Part shown: in pieces, positions 6,276 through 6,722 of the stretch
Numbering within the stretch: position 1 is the first letter of the stretch
Layout: every line of letters starts with the position of its first letter
Assembly: GCA_030044035.1 (NCBI GenBank)
Contig: JASHWN010000471.1
Coordinates: 1 to 6,722, forward strand
DNA from: Xanthobacteraceae bacterium
Lineage (GTDB): Bacteria; Pseudomonadota; Alphaproteobacteria; Rhizobiales; Xanthobacteraceae
Direction of reading: 5' to 3'
DNA: 6,722 nt
The notes under the pieces: model-generated
The model's input: the letters and a program-made list of their open reading frames with translations, nothing else
What the model was told of the DNA's origin: nothing
The model's database searches: none
Made by a program: the position numbers and the translations under genes

Positions 6276-6284
6276 GCTTTTTTT
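6254..6284 (+). terminator. Weak candidate terminator after the small peptide gene
   Basis: CGACC/GGTCG (6254-6258 and 6264-6268) can pair around a 5-nt loop, and a run of seven T follows at 6278-6284, just after the TAG. Nine bases separate stem and T-run, and the stem overlaps the last codons, so it is not a canonical intrinsic terminator. The T7 run is unusual in such GC-rich DNA. Confidence 0.22.
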
Positions 6285-6546
6285 CGGCTCCGCCGTCATC
6301 TCTGACACGTTCATCGGCGCCGCACCGATGGCTTGAATTGATGCGACATGCCGAAGCGGCGCTCCAGCGTTGGACCGCGCGCGACCGGCCTACGCCTAGG
6401 CTCGATCTTCCGGCTAGCGGCGAAACCGCTACCATCCCCGCAAATTTGGGTGTTTCATTGGGTTAAGACCCCCGATGCAGTGGGGCACGCCGCCGAGCAG
6501 TCGGCGTGCTGCCGCGTTGCCCTGGCCGCAGTTCAGGGAGGAAGCC
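6276..6546. other. Non-coding intergenic stretch with several inverted repeats
   Basis: I see no credible gene here on either strand; the open frames look like shadows. It contains several perfect inverted repeats: CATCGG/CCGATG (6312-6330, 7-nt loop), TAGCGG/CCGCTA (6415-6431, 5-nt loop), GGGT/ACCC (6460-6471, 4-nt loop) and GCACGCCG/CGGCGTGC (6485-6509, 9-nt loop). The palindrome GCCTAGGC lies at 6394-6401. CCCC (6470-6473) could instead pair with GGGG (6482-6485), excluding the hairpins on both sides. The last strong stem ends 37 nt before the downstream GTG start, so it probably lies in that gene's leader. Confidence 0.5.
6485..6509 (+). promoter_or_regulatory. Perfect 8-bp hairpin in the leader of the Tat-signal gene
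   Basis: GCACGCCG (6485-6492) and CGGCGTGC (6502-6509) pair perfectly around the 9-nt loop CCGAGCAGT. No T-run follows, so it is not an intrinsic terminator. Its place just upstream of the ribosome binding site (AGGGAGGA, 6535-6542) suggests a leader structure affecting translation or mRNA stability, or an operator. GC-rich DNA gives short stems by chance, but eight perfect pairs is at the upper end. Confidence 0.35.
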
Positions 6547-6722
6547 GTGAAGCAATTGATCAAGCAATATCTCGATCGCGGTATGTCGCGCCGGCGGCTG
6601 GTTTCCGGGCTGAGCGCGTTCGGCCTGAGCACGGTGGCCGCCAAGGCGGTGGCGCAAAACTTGGCGCCGCTCGGCCAGGGCGGCAGCAGCAGCGCCGCTG
6701 TGGCGCCCGCTGCGATCCGCAC
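6547..6722 (+). CDS. N-terminus of a Tat-exported protein (3' end outside window), possibly a thiamine-pyrophosphate enzyme
   Basis: Fifty-eight codons are visible before the window ends. The GTG start has AGGGAGGA (6535-6542) 4 nt upstream; the ATG at 6583 has no such site. The product begins MKQLIKQYLDRGMSRRRLVSG. SRRRLV at residues 14-19 fits the twin-arginine consensus (S/T-R-R-x-F-L-K, with Leu for Phe). It is followed by a weakly hydrophobic segment to about residue 32 and an AKAVAQ cleavage-like site near 36, then a Gly/Ser/Ala-rich linker. Folded, often cofactor-bearing, export through Tat is therefore likely. From memory, this N-terminal style (a KxLxxxYLDxGxSRR leader before an Ala-rich stretch) occurs in rhizobial Tat-tagged thiamine-pyrophosphate-dependent proteins. 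No catalytic domain is in the window, so that identity is only a guess. Export is well supported; function is not. Confidence 0.75.
   Translation, partial: MKQLIKQYLDRGMSRRRLVSGLSAFGLSTVAAKAVAQNLAPLGQGGSSSAAVAPAAIR

Noticed and set aside
1..6722. CRISPR arrays, tRNA/rRNA genes, insertion sequences or att sites
   Set aside because: I saw no regularly spaced repeats, no tRNA-like cloverleaf or TTCGAATC arm, no transposase frame and no flanking terminal repeats.

Overview
The window is GC-rich (roughly two thirds G+C by eye), with strong G/C preference at third codon positions, GTG starts and AGGAGG-like ribosome binding sites. Together with the gene content (TolC-family exporter, CocE/NonD hydrolase, cupin, MmgE/PrpD protein, Tat-exported protein), this suggests an alphaproteobacterium, most likely of the Hyphomicrobiales (Bradyrhizobium/Rhodopseudomonas-like). 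That placement is inferred from style and protein resemblance. No marker gene is present.

Layout. Positions 2-433 (+) hold the C-terminal part of a glutathione S-transferase cut by the window edge. Positions 518-1978 (+) encode a complete TolC-family outer-membrane efflux protein with signal peptide and internal duplication. It ends only 19 bp from the stop of a convergent gene at 1998-3797 (-), a CocE/NonD-type alpha/beta hydrolase that keeps its Ser and His but seems to lack the usual catalytic Asp. A 146-bp divergent intergenic region follows. Then come a cupin-domain protein (3944-4498, +) and an MmgE/PrpD-family protein (4616-5980, +), 117 bp apart and plausibly co-transcribed. Beyond them, 6102-6275 (+) encodes a 57-residue secreted cysteine-rich peptide with six cysteines in a mirror-symmetric C-x3-C-x3-C-x6-C-x3-C-x3-C pattern. 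After a 271-bp non-coding stretch rich in inverted repeats, a Tat-signal protein begins at 6547 (+) and runs off the right edge.

How the genes may work together. The divergently arranged hydrolase, cupin and MmgE/PrpD genes look like an accessory catabolic module: release of an acid or acyl group, a metal-dependent or binding step, then dehydration or decarboxylation of an organic acid. No substrate can be read from the sequence. The GST and TolC genes upstream look like independent detoxification and export functions.

The least expected item is the small secreted peptide. Its cysteine spacing fits a helical hairpin closed by nested disulfides, it is clearly lower in GC than its neighbours, and I recognise no family for it. 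The hairpin-rich leader before the Tat-signal gene is the second thing worth checking.
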